64,000 bases of DNA from Mucor racemosus (lineage: Eukaryota > Mucoromycota > Mucoromycetes > Mucorales > Mucoraceae), in NCBI GenBank assembly GCA_027405735.1, contig JAPEHQ010000026.1, positions 186,001-250,000 on the forward strand, given 5' to 3'. Of this stretch, positions 1 through 12,857 are shown piece by piece. A program made the translations under genes and the position numbers. Every line of letters starts with the position of its first letter. Within the stretch, counting starts at the first letter, position 1. The notes under the pieces are model-generated. The model saw nothing but the letters and a program-made list of their open reading frames with translations. It made no database searches and was not told the DNA's origin.

Positions 1-1405
1 TGAAAACAGGTTTCGAAAATGTTACAACATATCTCTAGTGGTGCTATATAAAAATGAGGTGAAGATATTTGAAATACAATTATATTAATAATTTGCAATC
101 AAAATTATTTATATAACAACATACATTTGGTTCTCTTTATAGTGTTGTGGTAATACTCAAACAATTTTAGACAGATCAATGTAAAACTTAGTAATTGGCC
201 AAAAGAAAGGGCTGTTTATTTAAACAATAAGATATTTATTTGTTTTCATTAAAAAAACCACTCATTATAAAGACCATCATAGTATTGCAAGTTGCTTGTG
301 CCGTATTTGATTCAAACTTGATTTAATGCTGTATGCTTGCACCAGGTGATAGTAGTTTTACTTTGATTTGAAGAGCCAGTAGCCAAACAGTGTTTCTGCA
401 GGAAACCTTTACTTGCGTGCGCTAGGCTTGGTGCTGGAAATGTTGCCAAGTCTACTTGCTACTAATACATGCATGTAATGATCCAGTTACATTACATAAG
501 CAAATCGCACTGTTGTATAATTATCACCTTCTACTACTGTATCTATACACACTACCTTTGGGTACACTCCATGAATCTCATTATTAATTTATACTGTCAC
601 TTCAAGCAGTCCTTATCTACTAGTCTGTCATTAGTATATAAACCACATCTCATGAATCGAAGAATAAGGATCAGTTTGGTTTTGATCCTTTAGTTTGACC
701 CACAGTTGGAAAGCTGACATATATCAAGACTTTACTTTGTTTTATTATTTTTAATTATTCTAGCATATCAGATATATGTTAGAATAAAACACGCACATAT
801 AAATAACAACCAAGAACGGATCAATTGCACACTAGTAAATTTATCTGTTCTTTCCTTCCTCTTTTTATATTTATAACCACAATCCAAATAAATATACTGT
901 ATATTATTACTTATTTATCATTGTTACTTATAACCAATTATTATATAATCCCATATAACCAATCTTAGGTAATAATTGTATACTAGTAATAGCAATTACA
1001 ATTAGTAACACCAACCTCTCATAACCAATCATAGAATTAAAGTTAGACATATACAGTAATCCTCCATATTATATATCCAGTTTGACAACCAATTGATCTA
1101 TTACAATGCATCAAAATGATAAAGTGCGGGCAGCAAAAAAAAAAACATGAAATAGACAGAATGTCGCAAATACTAGAGAAGCCTATATTGTTGATTAAGA
1201 ACATTTAGTAATAATCAAGACAGTTTTTATTTTTATTTTTTGTAAAAGCAAAAACAGTTACATTCCATTAACGTTTAAATGCATTTCTAATCATTTAATA
1301 CAAAGAATATGTTCACTGTATATAATAGCCTCATATTTCCTTTCATTGACTATACACTATGATCGACGAGCTTTATTGACTTCCTCTGAAAAACTCGGAA
1401 AGCAT
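1..1405. other. gene-free AT-rich stretch
   Basis: No supported gene. The longest frame (469-693) has no recognisable composition and no splice context. From about 940 to 1040 a short motif like ATAACCAATC recurs several times. Nothing else was recognised. Confidence 0.5.
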
Positions 1406-2850
1406 TGCATTGCACAAGTTAACATGGGGTTTTTATTTTATTTTATTCTTTTGTAGGCACCTGGTTGAAGAATATTTGAAATTTCAAAAGATTGGAGCGC
1501 GCCCTTTTTTCTATAACTAGCCTCATACTAAATACTTTTTAGCATATACCTTAAACGCTACCAAATAGATATGAATTGGTCGCATTATAATACCTGTTCC
1601 TAAATTTATTTTATATCTCAGTAAAAACTCAAAAGCAAGTAAAATTTACTGCTTTTTCCTTAAAAACTGGGCTTCACTTTTCATCCCTGCTGTACTTTTT
1701 CTTTCCACTAAATAACACCAAGAACAAATTATATGTCAATGTACCTGAAATGTTCACCTTTAATCTAAAAAGGTGTATCGGGAAATATCGTATTTTTTGA
1801 AGTTGGTATTAATACTTCAGTACTAATGTTTCAGGTGTTTACTGCTTATTCACTGTTGGAATCAAAAGCTTTGAACCTTCATAGCTCTACAAAACATTAA
1901 GCTATACGACCATTTTTTAATAATAAAATTTACTTGTTTTGAAGTTCCCTATAACATATTTTAATATAAAAAAATTCCGAGCACTTTTATTTTTTTCGTT
2001 TTTTTTGGTATTTCTATAGTGGGTTTCAAAATATTGGTTAAATTGAGCAACATTTTTTTTGCATTCATGTCATTGACCTCATTGATCCCTCTCTGACCCA
2101 ATTTAGGGTTTTTCAAAATATTGATTTTTCGTGAAGATATCCTCAAAAATGTGTATAAAAAGGTACCTCCATTTCTAGCTTCCATTTTCCCCTTGTATAC
2201 CCTCATCCAAAATTCTGAATTTGAAAAAAAATTGACAAAAGTCTTGTTTTCTCTACGAAAAATGCAGTTGAGATGTTTAATAATAGCTCGATCGATAGAT
2301 AATGTTATTGCACATCATTATCATCAACTATTTCGAAAACATGTTTATAAAAAGTGATGCATATCTTCAAAAAACCTCTAAAATTTCAATGGCATTTTGC
2401 GCAAAATTTAATGCGAAGTATTTGTTTGAATTTTATTTAGCGGGATGCAGAATTTAAAACTACACAAAAACCATTTAATAAGCTATGTCAACTTACTTTG
2501 CAGTTCAGGAGCCATTAAACAATTTTGTTCTTTTCATCATTTTCTGGTCGATTTGTCTGATCAATTTTGAAGTCCAGTTACCATAGGGTTACGCTGTAAT
2601 GTAAACTATTATTTTGATTATCTCGACGAAAAACCAATATTTTTCGCTGAAACAAAAAACGCAAAGTAGTGTTCGACCTGGATCTATCTTGTGGATGTAA
2701 AAAATTAAAGTATTAATTTAGGTGCTCACTTTTTAATAATCAACTTTAGGTAAACCTTGGTCAATTTTGGTTAATATTTGGCCAGTTCACTAATATTCTA
2801 GAATTAATATTTCTATTTTCCAAGAGATATTAATGGCCTATAAAGTGAAC
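1406..2850 (+). repeat. dispersed repeat family X, copy 1 (longest)
   Basis: This stretch aligns by eye along its length with 44265-45640 and 17160-18408, and in reverse complement with 22390-22960, 30430-31460 and 60726-60985. Shared blocks include the GCACTTTTATTTTTTT run, the palindrome GCTCGATCGAT and the block around CCTCAAAAATGTGTA. On the minus strand it carries the repeat's recurrent frame (1961-2206), encoding MRVYKGKMEARN followed by a TFLRIS..RKINILK segment. No terminal inverted repeat was recognised and the ends are approximate. It is probably a non-autonomous mobile element or the decayed body of one. Confidence 0.8.
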
Positions 2851-3180
2851 GTACATCTTATTTGAAGATTATACGTGATTTAACTGGATATTAAGCAAAA
2901 ACATTAGAAAACCATTTAAACCTCATCTTAAACATACTTTCCTACAACCGTAAAAACAGACAACAAAAACCTTATCTCGATGAATTCCAATCCTATTAAC
3001 TTCCAACTTTTTACACGAGTGTAGGTACAAACCTTGGACGCAATGATCTCAAAGGATAACTTGTAAAATCTACTGCGTGTCGGAAAAAGTAATGCCAAAG
3101 TGCACCAATATATACTTTACTACGCCTTTTTAATGAGAACTGATATATCAGAAGTTTACCCAGATGTAGAAATCCAGGAA

Positions 3181-3520
3181 CAACTATTAAAATCCAACAT
3201 GGCTTGACATTTAGTAACTCATACTAAATGGCCTACATAAACACTAGCATTAACAGCGACCATCAGGAACATTCAGGAACACTTGAAAACAATGAAACAT
3301 AGGCAATCCTACATCTTTTCCAAATAATAAAATCACAAATTCCCAATTCCACAAATTCCATTGTACATGATTTGTTCCCAAATCATATCAAGTACCTCAA
3401 TACACGGCAATTCATTGATAATATTAATAATCATATAACTATCATCTAGAAAACATATAAATATGAAGCATCAATGAATTAATAAAATGTATCTTTTAGC
3501 AGAGTATTTTATATTAGCAT
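3181..3520 (+). repeat. repeat Z, copy 1 (carries the Y1 insertion)
   Basis: Imperfectly similar to 51420-51757. Both share a TGACATTTAGTA block near the start and a CATCTAGAAAACATATAAAT block, then an AATAAAATGTATCTTTTAG block just before the point where Y1 is inserted here. The copy resumes at 4252 with CTTTTGATATAAC. The family is unknown. Its value is that copy 2 preserves the empty site for Y. Confidence 0.6.
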
Positions 3521-4246
3521 TGCAGTAAATGACGAAGTTATTTACTAAAATAAAAAAAATTAAAAATAGAAGCAGTAGAAATACAATTATAATCAGCTAA
3601 AGGTTTTATTACAAAAGATTTCTGAAGATTTAAAATAATTGAAAACGTATGAGGGTATTTATAGTGATTTGGATAACTTGGATACCATCAGACTTGAATA
3701 GATGTATATTTAGTAATCTTCCAGTTTTGAGTACATTGTTATTGATTTAATATTTTAAGGGGTAAATTGTGTAGAGCATTGACCATAAGGAATTGTATGT
3801 CAAGTGTGACAATATCGACCTTTTGGGAAATGGTTGTTTTGTTTATTTCTGTTATATCTATTTTATGTAACCTTGATTTTTAAGGGGTAGTTTTTTATAT
3901 GCTTGAATCTTATTTATATTGATAGTGCAACTTCGATATAGATGAGCAGTTGACTAAATTGATATCTTTGTTTATTATCATTATTGATTTGGATAGAATC
4001 CTGTTTTGATATATATGTCATTTGTGTAATTGATTGCGCCGTGATCAAGGATGTTATCATCTACACGACATGTATGGTTTAAAAAGGTATTTCATATTTT
4101 TAGCATGCGTTTGCTATTGTGTTCAATTGAAACGTTTATTTATTACTGTAGTTCACATTGCAAGTGGCATCATATTCTATGAGCGACACTTGGAATTTAG
4201 GTTGTTTTATTATTATCAAGCGTTTTTAGTATGTAATTCTACTGCA
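3521..4246 (-). mobile_element. TIR element Y, copy 1 (726 bp)
   Basis: One of three copies (others 18409-18991 and 21646-22389). It begins TGCAGT and ends ACTGCA. The end shown here at 3521 carries a terminal hairpin, AGTAAATrAC-GAA-GTTATTTACT. The flanks are AGCAT (3516-3520) and AGTAT (4247-4251), a 5-bp target duplication with one mismatch. The unoccupied sequence is preserved near 51753-51757 as AGCAT followed by CTTTTGATAT. No transposase is encoded, so it is non-autonomous. Confidence 0.75.
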
Positions 4247-4251
4247 AGTAT

Positions 4252-7200
4252 CTTTTGATATAACAGAAAACAATTAAAAATGCAATCTTTATAAATAATG
4301 ATCCGAGTAAGATGCCACTCTACATGAGTATAGGTACTAATAAGTTGTTACTACAAGTATTTCACATATCAGCTTGCATAAATCATTGTGCATTCGGTAA
4401 ATTTGAACAAAACGTTGATTACCTGCTGTTCACACCCACTAAAGTCAGTAAGCTCACCCGTTCTCGCCAAATATGAATCTAAATAAGCTCTAGTTGCAAC
4501 GGTAAGTACACTTAATGTTAATCCACAGAATTGCAAAAGGTTTAACCTCCCCGAGTTGCTGTGGAAATGGAGAAATCAAAACTCGTGCTTTCTTATTAAA
4601 CTATTTTGTATGGGCTGTTTCAGATATCCTGAGCATTTTTATAAAATCAAATAATGGTTCGAACTTGGATTTTGAAGTTGCACTTCACACGTACAGTACT
4701 GGAGATATGAATAAGATAGCTTGATTTCATTAACTAACAGCTGTTTTTGAAGAAGTATACCACCATTTTTGACAAGAAACCTGTCTTTCTCTGATTAAAA
4801 AAATTGAAGCAGCTGGAAAAATGCTTGTAATAATCAATAAATATTGATCCAAATGGGCTGCAAGTTTCAAAATATACTACAGCTATAACATTATTCTGCG
4901 CTAAATAACTTTAGTATTCCATGGATCTGCTCCAGATAAGTCGTACGAATCAAGAATACCCTTTTCCCAAATGGGTTTTGTTGCTAAATAGACAATTTCA
5001 AATTAGAAATTGCACCCTAAATCAGTAAAAATCAGCATATACGGAAATGAAGACACCGAAATTAATAATTAAGCGTCGTGCTCATACATGACCAATGCTG
5101 TCGTGTATAGTGCATGTTATATCAGAATATAGATATAGCGCTACAGTAGTATTATTATCAGGATATTGTTATTGTTACACCATTAATAGCTGTTGTATCA
5201 CTCGATAATCTCTTCTATATATAATCTCATTCTCTACATTGAATAAAACCCACCTTTTACTCTTGTCTAATTCTTATTAGTTTTGGTAAAATATGCAATG
5301 CGTTTTACATTCATTTTTAAAGAAATTTAGTTTTCAAATATTGATTTAAATAATTGTAAGCAAATAAATAATATTAAAAAAAAATACCAGAAACTAGAAA
5401 CCCTTTGTTTCTTGAATGAACTGATCGAATCATAACCCGCAGTAAATGGTTAAACACATTTTATACAACTTTATCTACAGGATGATTTTTAAATCTTCAA
5501 AAAATATAATTTTCATGGGAGTTATTGATAAATTAAGATTTGATGAAAGATAGTTGACTTAAATGTAAAGCTGTGATGCACAAAAAATCTATATTCATGA
5601 AACAATTTGAGAACAAATTTCTTTATTTAAAACCGTAAATCATTTCAGAATTGGATGAGCTACAAAAACCATTTAATAGTTAGGTGACGGTAAATATACA
5701 GTTTTTTGTCAAATATCGAAAACATTTCCTAATTTCCAGTATTTTACACATTTACAGCTAAAAAATAGACTACAGCTTAAAACGCGCAATTTCATTGAAA
5801 GTCCGAGAGAGTCGATTATGAAACAAGGAATTAAATTTTTTTTCGAGATTTTGGTAGAACGATATGATTGGCCGATTTATAGCCCAGAAATTTGGACGCT
5901 CTTTCAAATTTCAAGCAATATTAGTGGCTCTCGTCATTTCGATAATTTCAAATGTATTTGTTTATGAACCAAAATGTATTATTATTCCATCAAAAATGCG
6001 GGTAGAATCAATCGGAATTGTATAGATAAAAGCGGCAGATGTTGCTCACATTATGGTATAAAGAAACAGGGTATGTAAAAATTCCGATGCTTTGCATTTG
6101 ATTGATAAACATGACTGGTTATGTTTGTTGTTTTTGTAGTTTTTGGATTTAACGCATTATTACTCTACCAAAAATGTAACTAGAACCAAATAAAATTATG
6201 CAAATAAAAGATACAAATTGTATGCAAAGTTTAATTTCAAAATTTAAACGGATTCCCTATTGTTTGATGTTACTTTTTTTAACTGATAGGATAACCAGTT
6301 ATTTAGCGATTTTTATGTTTCTAGATGCCACAGATTTCAGAAACTTTGTATCACTTTTAAAAGTATTATCAATTTTTGTCCTAAATTATACCTTCAATAT
6401 GGTATATTATGCTTTCAAAAAACTTAAAAATTGGTAGAGATATTAGTGATTGGAAAACAAAAGGTCTCATCTTTTCTAAACATTATGTGATGAAATGATG
6501 TCAATGTGCAAGGAATATTAATAAAAAATGACAGTATTCAAAGCTACGTAATAATAGTTTCGATTTGATAAACTTTCTATGAGTGTTTTTGTGGAGAATA
6601 GCTATGAAATAAACAAACATGGGTAAAATCAGATTCAATTTTGCATAATGAAACTCATGCAAAAATGTCAAATCTTTAAGGTTGTATTATGTTTTGGTAC
6701 ATAAAATTTGAGGATATCCCTAGCAAAAAGAAATAGAGCAACTCATCAAGTCAAAAATCGGGTTTAGTTAACATCATCTTTGGCATTGCCAGCCAATTTT
6801 ATGTAACTACAAGCAGGTGTATCATTCAGCCTTGAATTCTCGGTAATACATTTACTTACTAATCTAAACCCAAAAGTGTACGCACATTATGCATTTGCAT
6901 ATATACTAGAGCTATGGATCGATATGCTGCTTTTTTTTACAATAATTGTGAATGTAAAAAAACTCTTTCAATCTTCGTAAGGTTTTGCATTTTGCTGCCA
7001 CTTTCACTATGAAGAGAGAATCTCTTAATTGTGCGACATTAAATAAAATAAGAAAATTTTCACCGCTTATTTTGTTTTGAATTTCGTCTTAATATGGTAC
7101 TATTAAGAAGTAAGAGATTTTTTCTTCATAGTGTTTCTAACAATATTCATATTTTGCCCATGCTCAAACAAAACTACTACAGCAACAAAATTTATATCTA

Positions 7201-7654
7201 ACGACGACCAGCCGAGTTTTCACTATTTACATATCAAATTCAGAATTTAGGATGAGTATGCTCAAATTAAATTTATAGCGCAATAACTGAAACATAATTG
7301 CAAATATTACATTGATTCAATTACATTGTCATTTCATCATGTTTCTATTTGCCTTTTTTTTAAAAACATTTTGTTTTAATTATGACAATTGCATTTTGAT
7401 TAAATTTACTGAATTATATAGCTCTATTATTTAGTTAGTACAGTTTCTATGTATCGATTATAAGAATTTTTGCAGTGATTTTGATATACAGTTGTACAGT
7501 ACAATGATCTACAAGTTCAAAGCAACAAACATTTTGCTTTAAATAGCCGATAGATTTGGCACGGGTGGGGGGACATGAAAATGAGGTCAATCGAGATTTG
7601 CTCTTTTTACAAAAAATTGTTCAAAACTTTTCACTATAAATATCTTACTATCCA
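4252..7654. other. long gene-free stretch with one inverted-repeat partner
   Basis: No convincing gene. The 79-residue frame at 6198-6437 lacks motifs and looks like AT-rich chance. The segment 4370-4555 matches 55968-56160 in reverse complement, sharing blocks such as AATTGCAAAAGGTTTAAC and TTGCAACGG at roughly three quarters identity by eye. The rest contains nothing recognised. Confidence 0.5.
4370..4555 (-). repeat. repeat W, copy 1
   Basis: The reverse complement aligns with 55968-56160. Several blocks line up in order: ACCTTTTGCAATTCTG, TTGCAAC.., GATTCATATT, AGCAGGTAA, and CACAATGAT versus TACAATGAT. It is an old dispersed repeat of unknown type. Confidence 0.55.
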
Positions 7655-8178
7655 ATGCGTTTTCGAGTTCTTGTAGCATTATTTCTATTTCTCATATTGA
7701 TGGGAATATTAGGATTTGCACCTATACATTTACATGAACAAATAAATGATAAAATACTGCATTTTTCCATCTTTTTCATATTGGCAGTGTTTCTTTATTT
7801 CTTATGGAACCTTTCAGTGAAACGAAACTTGGTATTAGCTACGAGTATTTTACTTTTATTAGCTGTTGGTAGTGAATTTATACAAGGTTTATTACCAGTA
7901 AGTATTTACATTAATATATTAAATATATAAAAAAAAGCTAACGAATATAAAAGTATCGTACGTTTGATGGTTATGATATCCTTGCAAATTTGTTGGGTGG
8001 TACAACTGGAATTGCAATTTCTTCATTAGTCGACTATTTGATTGATAGACACCGAGAAAATAAAAGACGATTTGGTGGTAAACGAGAAGCAGAATATCAA
8101 AGTGCTTTGATGGAATTTACAGATGAAGAAGATGATGGAGAGAATGATAACAGTTACAAACTAGCTAGTCGAGTTTAA
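7655..8178 (+). CDS. VanZ-like membrane protein (2 exons, 155 aa)
   Basis: The model is join(7655..7897, 7954..8178), 468 nt in frame. Exon 1 encodes an N-terminal hydrophobic helix, then two more membrane segments, ending VGSEFIQGLLP. The donor GTAAGTATTT at 7898 and an acceptor AAAAG before 7954, with a CTAAC branch motif near 7939, join it to YRTFDGYDILANLLGGT. The GSE..Q..LP / YRTFD..DILANLLG signature is the hallmark of VanZ-like proteins, a family of small polytopic membrane proteins named after a teicoplanin-resistance protein. The fungal role is unknown. The C-terminus is a charged acidic tail of about 45 residues. A TATAAAT lies only about 20 bp upstream of the ATG, so a slightly longer transcript from another promoter is possible. 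Confidence 0.85.
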
Positions 8179-8389
8179 TTCACCAATTCAACTGTAAAAA
8201 TGTATATATATATCACAATCTAGACACACAAAGCAACCTTTCCCCTCGTCTCTATAATTACCAATTATTTAATAATATCCCCCACCCCTTTATTTATTTA
8301 TCAGAAAATATATATTTTTTATTAGTAATAGAATATTTATAACAAATCTACAAGATTTTGATGTATGATTAATAGTAAATGGATGAATT

Positions 8390-11300
8390 TTAAAACACAA
8401 TATGCGATGCAACAATACGTTGTAGTTCCTAAAAAAATATACATATAATTAGTATCGATGTTTAATAGAATATATATATATGAAAACATACCTCATCATC
8501 AACAGATTGATGTTGCTGTTGTGGTTGTTGTTGTGCTTGGGTTTGTGGAATGGGTGATTGAACTTCAACTTTAGCCCCTAAAATGCGTTTTGCCATGGAT
8601 AAAGGTGATTCTTGTTGTTGTGTTTGTTGTTGTACATGCTCCTCTGGTTGATTTTCTTGTAAAGGTTGTTGAGGTAAAGGAGTTAAAGGAGGTGAAATTG
8701 GTTTATTTTGTTGTTGTTCTTCAGAAGCAGTAGGGGATAATAATAATGATCTTGCCATTGCTAATGCTGCACTGGTGTTATCAGCAACATCTCCATTATT
8801 ACTATTATTTGGTGATGAATCTGTCATCGATTCTCCATCATTAGTTTGATTTTGTTGTCCATCATATTCTATTGGAAATGGTGGTATTTCTTTATTGCGT
8901 TGTTGTTGCTCTTGTTGACGAACTGCAAATGAACTTTGAGGTCTATTCCATGGATGAAATTCATATCCTCCTTCTTCCTCCCATTTTGTATTCTCTCTTG
9001 AAGTTAAGAAATCAACTCCATGAGCAACTAGTAAGAATAAATCATCAAGATCTTGTCCATTATTAGATGGCATTGGGTGAAGTGGTTCTTGTTGCTGTTC
9101 CTGTTGCTGTTGTTGTTGCCGTTGTTGTTGTTGTTGTTGTATAACAACAGAATCTACCATAGGTTCTTCAATTTCTGTCTTTGTATTAGCAGATGCAATT
9201 GAAGGAGTAGCAGTTGTTGCACAATTGGATTGTGCTGGTGTTGTGGCAACAACTGAGGGTGGAGTATTTGTTGTTGCGGTAGTAGCATTTGAAATGTTGG
9301 ATGATTTATTTCTTAATGGATTTTTTACAGGTTGTTGTGGGGTAACAGGGGGGAGTGCCTTGGTCAAGATTGCCGTATTTGCTGCCGTTGTTATAGAAGA
9401 AGGGCTCTTAACAGGTGGAATAGGGGCTACATTGATTTCTTCTTCTGGGATAGTAACATTAGTTTGACTATTCATCCACATGGCATATTGTGTCTGAATA
9501 TCATTCGATTCTTCAGCAATATTATTAGGTGTAGTTACTACTTCAGTTTGCATTGGTTGTTGTTCAGTTTGTTCTATGGATTTCTTTTCCTCGACAATTA
9601 CTGCTGGTTCTTGTTTGTCATTATCATCATCGTCATCAGAACTATCATCATCATTTGTATCAGTCATCATGAGTCCTTGATTAGTAGCAGCAGCAATTTC
9701 TTCCGAAGTAACAGACGATGCGGTCGAAGAAGAGATAGAAGATACAGTAGATAATCTCTTATTAGAAGCTGTAACTGCTGCTGCTGCTGCAATGGCAGCT
9801 GCAGATGGATCATTTAAAGTATTTGTCTCACTTGGTCTTCTAGACATGATGGGGGTACTTACTTCCAATGGATGGCTACTACTACCTTGACGAGACTTGA
9901 TATTGCTTGGTAATAATGATCTTGGGGTACCAGGTGTTGGAGGAAGTGGAGTAGATGGAGCAGATACAAAGCTAATATCAGAAGGAGATTGTATGTCACT
10001 TTGGTTAGAGAAAGGTGTTGTCAATGGAGGAGGTATATTGAGTTGCTTCTTTGTTGATGTAGATGAAGATGAAGATGAAGAACCCCAGCCAACAAAACGC
10101 TTAAACTGTTGCTTGAAAGACTCTTTTTTTCTACTGTCAGTACTATTACTATTAGAAGGACGCATGATAGATGATGAAGATGTAGGTGTAACTTCTATAT
10201 TATCCATAATTAAAGTAGAATCTGAATTTACAAGTTGTTGCTCGTCAATTGAAGAGCTTGATATAACAGAAGATGATTGAGCAGAAGAACGTCTGTTAAA
10301 ACCAAGAATTGAATTTGGTGATTTTGTACTTGTTGGAAAAGAAGAGGAAGAAGAGGATGAAGGTGATGCTTGTTGAGTATATTGTTGATGTGGTTTGCGT
10401 TCCTGATTAATATTATTTAGACCAGATGGTCTCCTGTTATCCTCCGTTAAACGTGGTGGGGGTTCAAGTAAACTACTCATGACACTCGGTCTTCTTTCAC
10501 CCATTTTAGGAGCAGAATCCATTAAAATATCAAGGATACTTGGTCTTCTAGTATTTTCGTCTTTTTGTACAATGGATAATTGAGGTAATTGTTCGATTTG
10601 AGATGCTTTTGTAGTATTTAAATGTCTTTCCTTTTGAGATTGCTTCTTTATGATGGAACCAGCTTTACGTAATACAAATAGTAAATCACTTGTAATTGGG
10701 CCTGTATGATTAGGAGAAGATGATTTTTGTTGTAGAAGTACATTTGACATGAGTTCATTTGGATTTAATTCCGTTTCTAATATTATACAAAGGAAATTTA
10801 ACTATTAATATCTTTCTCCCTATTAATATCAAACAAAGCATTTCCCCTGAATTTTACCTTGACCGTTACCCCGTACCGACATTCTGTATTTGCCTAGTTG
10901 TCTGGAATCCCGTAATTGTTGATCATTGCCGGGCTGATAATCATCTGCTACAGCATCAGGCACATGGAATTTCTCAAGAGCAAGGTTAATTACTGCTCCA
11001 ATTAAAGATTCCTGACGAACAGATATAATCTTGTCGATTCTATCAATTTCAGATCGAATGTGTTGTTGTTGTTGTTGCTGTCTTTTCTTAGAATTCTTTG
11101 ATTTTGACTTAGGTATAGTAGGATTCTTTGTAAAAGCCGATTGTGGGCTAATGATTGTAGATGTTATAATTGAAGTTTCATCTGGATAAAGAGATACTTT
11201 AATGTAAAGTAATCCTTCTCGTTCATGCGCACGTTTAATACGACGATGTAAATAAAATCGAATCACTGAATCTTCGTCATAATTTGTCTGTTCATAATTA

Positions 11301-12644
11301 CTAAAACTACTTGATCTAGGTCTACGAGAAGTACTATTACGTGATTGTAGTGATGTTAAAGATTGTTGTGAGATACGTTTAATATGTGAAAATGATGGCA
11401 TTGGTGTAGTTAATGAATCTGTCAATGTTTTGAATATTGAAAATGGTTTGTCTTGAGCAGATAAAACGTATTCATCACCATCCATCCCTTGTACCGCTAA
11501 ATAATACTCAATTGTAGTATCTTGAGACGGTTCAACGCTATTTATCATTCCAAACCTTTGAACCGATGTTTTAACTAATTCATCTGCTGTTGTAGATAGT
11601 GATATCGAAAATGTATGAAATAATGGTCCTTGTCCAATGTTTCCTGCAAATACTCGAAGTTCCATCGTTTGTGGTTGATCTTCTTCACTATTATGTTCTA
11701 ATGTTGAACATGTTGTGCTAGTTGATGGAATTTCTGATGGCAGTTGTGTATCTTCAATATCCCAACTCTTTTCTTGCCATTCTTGTTTTGATTCCACAGG
11801 CTCTTCTGGATCCATAATCATTTCATGAAACTCATTTTGATATTCTTGTTGATGAATACCATTTACATTATCATGACTTTGTTTATTTCCATATTGTTCA
11901 GCACGAATATCACCACCTTGATCTTCGTCTTGGTCTTGGTCTTCTTCTTCTTCTTCTTCTTCTTCTTCTTCTTCTTCGAATCTATCTTGATCTCCATCTT
12001 CATCAATTTCTGATTCCACTTCATAATGAAATATTTTAGACATGGATTCGTCTCCAATTGTTACTCTACGAGTTGGATTTAATGGATGTTGAGCAACTAA
12101 AGGTAAAGGTGTGGTATCATGAATTGAAGGTGAAGTGATTTCTACATTACGATGCTTATTTAGCCTAGCTAATCTCTCGTATGGTGTCTATAAAAAAAAA
12201 GTATAAGAATACAAATCTATTAAAATTGTCTAGAAAGCATACCTCAATGTTCTCTGCCGGGATATAACCGACTTCACGTGTCTTTAATACTTCAACTAAC
12301 CACCAGTAAATGTTTGTATCTTCCATCAAAATTAATGCATCTCCTTTAACTACAGATGCTTGGCCTTCTACTGTCGCAACAAATGTATGTAGCGCGTAAA
12401 CTAGATCAAAATTAATATTTTCATCTGGTATACTAGGAGAAGATGACATTGAAGAAGCATCTTCAATCATTAATTCATCTTCTTCACTATCTTCTTCTTC
12501 TTCTTCTTCAGGTATATGATGATGTTGGTGGTGGTTATGATGATGAGCTGCTGCATGTTCAGATTGCCACATGAGTTGTTCTTCTTCGTCAATCTCTTCT
12601 AATTTCTCAGAGGCAGCAGAAGATGAATAATACTGAGTTGCCAT
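8390..12644 (-). CDS. SH3 and Ras-associating domain scaffold, about 1351 aa (4 exons)
   Basis: Exons are 12644-12243, 12187-10858, 10776-8492 and 8428-8390 (4056 nt, all phases consistent). Residues about 81-137 form an SH3 domain (YALHTF..ALILMEDTN.YWWLVEV..GYIPAENIE), split by intron 1 and continued by TPYERLARLNKHRN. An acidic/poly-Glu tract follows. A Ras-associating/ubiquitin-like region begins around residue 309 (MELRVFAGNIGQGPLFHTFSI) and runs past residue 440. The C-terminal half is low complexity, rich in Ser and Gln, with five RRPS/RRSS motifs that match the basophilic (PKA-type) consensus. The SH3 plus RLARLNKHRN extension resembles fungal polarity proteins of the Bud14/Tea4 kind, but the exact orthologue was not established. 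It probably acts as a cortical polarity or Ras/PP1-linked adaptor. The short last exon (ELQRIVASHIVF) is inferred from splice consensus. Confidence 0.8.
11940..11981. repeat. (TTC)n microsatellite encoding poly-Glu
   Basis: A run of TTC/TCT triplets inside exon 2 of the SH3-RA gene encodes about 14 glutamates on the minus strand. Length variation here would be in frame. Confidence 0.85.
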
Positions 12645-12794
12645 GTTTAAAGAAATTCAAAAATAGGGGTGGATAAGTAATAATAAGAGGAGGGGAGAAG
12701 GGATTCTTTTTCAAACAAAAAAGAGGGGAAATCAAAGGGGAAGGAAAATTATATGAAAATTACAAGATGGAGCAAAAAGGTAAATGTTGAAAAA

Positions 12795-12857
<63 letters not shown>

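Noticed and set aside
6198..6437. 79-codon frame in the first gene-free stretch
   Set aside because: AT-driven hydrophobic composition, no motif, no promoter or splice context.
9225..10280. Plus-strand frames of 80-140 codons opposite the SH3-RA gene
   Set aside because: Antisense shadows of the low-complexity exon on the minus strand.
11863..12057. Poly-Lys frame of 64 codons
   Set aside because: Alternative reading of the poly-Glu microsatellite in the SH3-RA exon.
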